From an uncultured Saprospiraceae bacterium (GTDB lineage Bacteria; Bacteroidota; Bacteroidia; Chitinophagales; Saprospiraceae): DNA of 64,000 nucleotides. Position 1 is the stretch's first letter. Each line of letters starts with the position of its first letter. Both the position numbers and the translations under genes were made by a program. Under the pieces are notes generated by a model that had not been told where the DNA came from, did no database searches, and was given only the letters and a program-made list of their open reading frames with translations. The stretch is taken from positions 28,575 through 92,574 of the forward strand of contig CALIAU010000029.1 in the NCBI GenBank assembly GCA_938045585.1. The letters run 5' to 3'. Shown here in pieces: positions 61,114 to 64,000 of this stretch.

Positions 61114-61758
61114 CTACTTTCTTAAAGCTTTTGGACAATAAAGGGACACATGTAAATGATCTGCGGTTCCTACATGTCTTAATACATCAAATCCCAAACT
61201 TTTAAAATAGCTTCGAATAAGGAATATTTGGATTTCGCTTCTATTTTTTGTCCTTAGATCCATAGCATAAACATAGTTATCCTTTTGAGGAAAGTGCAGT
61301 GATCTCTGATTCGTACTAAGGCCCATCGTCGCATAATCTGATGGTTTCCTTGCTGCATCTGTTATAACAAGTTTCTTATCTAAGCGTACAAGAATCCCAG
61401 TTGCCAATCTTAAAATTGGATGCAATTCCAAATATTCAGATTTTAGATCTTGAGATTTTAAATTGCTATTAGAAATGAAAAATAAAAGATGGATAGAAAA
61501 GCCCACAACTACAAGTAAAACAAAAATGAGTTTATGTTTGATCAAACCAAAAGAGGAAGATCCATTAAAGAGTAACTTATGCAGTACAGAAATGTAAATA
61601 AGAAGCAAAAATGAAAGAATAATAATTGCTCCAAAAATACTTAGTGAAGGTATCAAATTATACTCTTCATGCAAGTATGTAGCGGCTCTTAAAAACAAGA
61701 TAAAAGGGAATATAATGACCAAAATCAACCTTATCAATAAAAAGAAAACTCCTCTCAT
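61114..61758 (-). CDS. Membrane protein with M15-like peptidase domain
   Basis: The 214-residue protein has three hydrophobic segments (residues 6-24, 39-60, 75-96) and a ~110-residue C-terminal domain. That domain contains QRSLHFPQKDNYVYAMDLRT (His155, Asp167), LGFDVLRHVGTAD and HLHVSLY (His201, His203). The set H...D...HxH resembles LAS-type M15 peptidases that cut D-Ala bonds in peptidoglycan, although the His to Asp spacing is longer than usual. A wall-trimming role is inferred and would need checking by structure comparison. It is a single gene. Confidence 0.55.
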   Translation of the reverse strand: MRGVFFLLIRLILVIIFPFILFLRAATYLHEEYNLIPSLSIFGAIIILSFLLLIYISVLHKLLFNGSSSFGLIKHKLIFVLLVVVGFSIHLLFFISNSNLKSQDLKSEYLELHPILRLATGILVRLDKKLVITDAARKPSDYATMGLSTNQRSLHFPQKDNYVYAMDLRTKNRSEIQIFLIRSYFKSLGFDVLRHVGTADHLHVSLYCPKALRK

Positions 61759-61775
61759 GTAAACAATATAAATAA

Positions 61776-61808
61776 AAAAAGGGGAAGCCCATTTGGCTTC
61801 CCCTTTTT
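61776..61808 (-). terminator. Intrinsic terminator for the last secreted protein
   Basis: A 9-bp stem (GGGGAAGCC/GGCTTCCCC) is flanked by an A-run on the left and T on the right. Read on the minus strand, it is followed by eight T, about 20 bp past the stop of the T9SS protein. Confidence 0.85.
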
Positions 61809-61827
61809 CATTTCAGTAACGATAAAA

Positions 61828-64000
61828 CTAATCTATTACAATCATTTTCTTAGTTGCAGTGAAGTCTCCACTCTCTAACTGATAGTACATCACTCCTGAT
61901 GTTCCTAACTGTCCTTTCGTCAACTCTATCACGTGAGACCCGCTTTCGTAGTCACCTGATACAACTGCTACTACTTTTCCTGTTACATCCATAACAGTTA
62001 AGGTAGCCTGACCAGCTTTACCTAGTGTGAATCCGATCTGCGTAGTTTCTCCAAATGGATTTGGCTCATTCTGTGCAAGCGCAAACTCAGCAACTTCTCC
62101 GTAGCCTCCTCTCATGCTTACTTCAGCTACGTCTAAGTTGGAACCTACATATGCTTCAGCACTTGTTACTCCTGATACTAAGCTAAGGTCTGAACCTCCT
62201 GCTACTTCAAGTGTAAATAGTACTTCACCTTCTGCAAATGTATTTGCTTCAGTTCCTGAGAATGAAGTAGTAATTACTCCACCTTTCAAGATTCCAAAGT
62301 TGCTAGCATCTACTTGTAATGCTCCACTTCTCACTCCTTCAAGTGTTCCGTTTAACTTCAGTGTAAACTGGTATCCATATACATCTGTAAAGTTTTCTCC
62401 TGCTCTTACTTCAATCAAGTTCTGACCTAAGGCTTCCGTTTCGAATCCTACTGTAGATGCACTTCTTGTATCTACATCGATGTCAAGTAAGTTAGCTGTA
62501 ACGCTTCCGTTTACATCTCCAATCTTAACACCAATGAAATCCTCATGCATCATATTTGCAGATAATTCGGTAATATTTATTGTTTCAACAAAAGGGAATG
62601 GACTTAATCCCATAGACTGCGCTTCCACAGGGAATCTCCAGCTATCATTTTGTGGTAACTCATCATAGATACCTAAGATTAATTTTCTTAGTTCTACGAT
62701 ATCAATTCCACTAATGTTTTCATCACTGTTTATATCAGCAGCAATTAATTTATATCCACTATCTAACTCTTGCAAGCCAAGAATATGTCTTTGAATTAAT
62801 ACAAGATCTAATGTAGATACTCCATTTAACCAATCATCATTCTTTTCTGCAGAGATTTCGTAATCCGTCATTAAAACGTTATCAATAAATGCATACTCAC
62901 CATTTCCATTTGTTGTTTCAAATCGCGGATATTCTGGTTGAGGACTTGTATTTGTAAGATTAACGTTTGCAACTCGCTCTCCTTCTTCTGTTTCTATTTC
63001 ACCCGCAATATTAAAGAAGAATGCACTTTGTGCTTCACAGTCATCCGATTCTTCAAGACAGCCACGAATTTCATATTCATTTCCATCATTGTCAAAATTA
63101 CCTATGACTTCTCCAGAATCACAATCAATCTCTCTAAAGAATACATTTGAAATAGGATCGTCTAAAGTATAACTATCTAAATCATTACAGTTACCACCAC
63201 CTAAATCAAATATAGGTGAGTTAACTCCTGTTTCAGGATCAAAAACATTAATCGCGTCATCATTGCAGAAATAAAATATTCCACAATCTTCAATAGTTAT
63301 ACCTCTTGCAAGTGGGGTATCAAAAGTTTGGAGCACAGTTCCAGTTGCATCATGCTGGATGATATCATCTGCACCGCTAATCCAGAACGTCCCATCATTT
63401 GGATCTACTGTTAAATCAAATGCATTCCCATTTGATGCCGTAAACAACAAGGTGGAACTTGCATTTGCTAGATCAATTTCAAATACGTTAAGATTTTGTG
63501 TTACTGCAAAAAGATCCCCATTAGGTGTAAAGTCTAGACCTAAAATCGTGCTTCCTGCTCCTACATTTCCTAGATCTTCCAGATCTCCAGTTGTAAAATC
63601 TCCTCTAAATATTCTTCCTCCAGGACTAGATATATAGTATTCGTCCGCATTAGCTGGATTTACAGCAAATGAAAATAAATCATTTGGCGGATTATTGATT
63701 GGGGATGAGGTGAAATCTCCTGTTGCTGGGTTGAATCTGAACACAGATTTGTCTTCATTACTAACACCCATAATTCCACTTGTGAGGTTATCTGTGAAAC
63801 ATTCTCCACATCTGTCATCCGTATCTTCATCATCACAAACTTCTCCGTGAATGATTAAAGTTACCCAACAGAAATCTGTATTGAACTTCTCATCCCATAC
63901 ACTTACTCTGATATCATTCTCTCCACACCACTCTGTCCCTACGAACTTAGTTCCTGAAGATCCTGTTGCTGGATTCCATCTTTGTACTGGGAAACCATTC
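61828..64000 (-). CDS. T9SS-exported protein with beta-propeller and dockerin (5' end outside window)
   Basis: The reading frame stays open to the window edge, so at least ~724 residues are seen and the start is missing; an internal Met at 63771 is not the real start. Upstream of it the frame reads CWVTLIIHGEVCDDEDTDD, a cysteine-rich stretch. Then comes a propeller-like region (DKSVFRFNPATGDFTSSPIN, GLDFTPNGDLFAVTQN). A dockerin follows (WLNGVSTLDLVLIQRHILGL, ADINSDENISGIDIVELRKL) with a cohesin-like beta domain, and a T9SS tail NEPNPFGETTQIGFTL to KKMIVID. Its last ~450 residues parallel the giant protein at 46169-50875, so the two are probable paralogues. Confidence 0.8.
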   Translation of the reverse strand, partial: NGFPVQRWNPATGSSGTKFVGTEWCGENDIRVSVWDEKFNTDFCWVTLIIHGEVCDDEDTDDRCGECFTDNLTSGIMGVSNEDKSVFRFNPATGDFTSSPINNPPNDLFSFAVNPANADEYYISSPGGRIFRGDFTTGDLEDLGNVGAGSTILGLDFTPNGDLFAVTQNLNVFEIDLANASSTLLFTASNGNAFDLTVDPNDGTFWISGADDIIQHDATGTVLQTFDTPLARGITIEDCGIFYFCNDDAINVFDPETGVNSPIFDLGGGNCNDLDSYTLDDPISNVFFREIDCDSGEVIGNFDNDGNEYEIRGCLEESDDCEAQSAFFFNIAGEIETEEGERVANVNLTNTSPQPEYPRFETTNGNGEYAFIDNVLMTDYEISAEKNDDWLNGVSTLDLVLIQRHILGLQELDSGYKLIAADINSDENISGIDIVELRKLILGIYDELPQNDSWRFPVEAQSMGLSPFPFVETINITELSANMMHEDFIGVKIGDVNGSVTANLLDIDVDTRSASTVGFETEALGQNLIEVRAGENFTDVYGYQFTLKLNGTLEGVRSGALQVDASNFGILKGGVITTSFSGTEANTFAEGEVLFTLEVAGGSDLSLVSGVTSAEAYVGSNLDVAEVSMRGGYGEVAEFALAQNEPNPFGETTQIGFTLGKAGQATLTVMDVTGKVVAVVSGDYESGSHVIELTKGQLGTSGVMYYQLESGDFTATKKMIVID

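Noticed and set aside
63771..63773. Start codon for the last secreted protein
   Set aside because: The frame continues open without a stop to the window edge and lacks a signal peptide at this Met, so it is internal.

Overview
The window is AT-rich chromosomal DNA from a member of the Bacteroidota, most likely a saprospira-like marine or sludge lineage (the lineage is an inference). The diagnostic traits are visible directly. Seven proteins end in type IX secretion (T9SS) sorting tails with the YPNP/RPNPF type of motif. LpxC and FabZ are fused in one polypeptide. A DUF4249 lipoprotein sits beside a TonB-dependent receptor. Start codons generally lack Shine-Dalgarno sequences. I saw no rRNA, tRNA, CRISPR array, transposase or phage gene.

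Layout. 1-6.5 kb: a di-heme cytochrome lipoprotein, a small membrane protein, a universal-stress-like protein, an alpha/beta hydrolase with an M49-like metallopeptidase, and a CoA-binding protein. 6.5-11.9 kb: an intergenic repeat region, then a cassette of an OmpA-type protein and two fibrous repeat proteins that share a C-terminal helix-hairpin-helix domain; one has a membrane anchor, the other an HU-like N-terminus. 12-23.4 kb: a secreted metal-binding/leucine-rich protein, the DUF4249/TonB pair, proline dehydrogenase with shikimate dehydrogenase, and an exported dikinase-like protein. 23.9-27.4 kb: a four-gene envelope/polysaccharide operon. 27.6-38.2 kb: secreted T9SS proteins, a TPR-CHAT protease / ECF sigma factor / membrane anti-sigma-like module, and an exported M14 carboxypeptidase. 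38.2-51.7 kb: a class D beta-lactamase, a dockerin-bearing secreted protein, a small lipoprotein, alaS, an M23 peptidase, a 1.57-kilo-residue secreted adhesin-like protein and a MerR regulator. 51.7-61.8 kb: lipid A genes (lpxD, lpxC/fabZ, lpxA, ABC ATPase), heme genes (hemC, a degenerate exonuclease, hemD), fabI, recN, a lipoprotein and a membrane M15-like peptidase. 61.8-64 kb: a T9SS/dockerin protein cut by the window edge.

Much of the content serves the cell envelope: lipid A, undecaprenyl-linked sugar transfer, OmpA, M23 and M15-type peptidases, lipoproteins and exported proteins. Housekeeping genes (alaS, aroE, fabI, hemC/D, recN) are interleaved. The large intergenic gaps (2.8-3.4, 6.5-7.2, 20.6-20.8, 23.4-23.9 and 41.6-41.9 kb) hold two kinds of repeat. 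One kind is flanked by inverted arrays of an 8-9 bp unit. The other is a multi-stem palindromic element with a conserved GGGGCACGCCCAAATTCT end.

The three most interesting items are the fibrous HU/HHH/OmpA cassette, a possible nucleoid-envelope or cytoskeletal system; the CHAT-sigma-anti-sigma module, a possible proteolytic signalling switch; and a T9SS-exported protein whose domain order resembles glucan, water dikinase. All functional statements are read from sequence and family memory; no database search was run.
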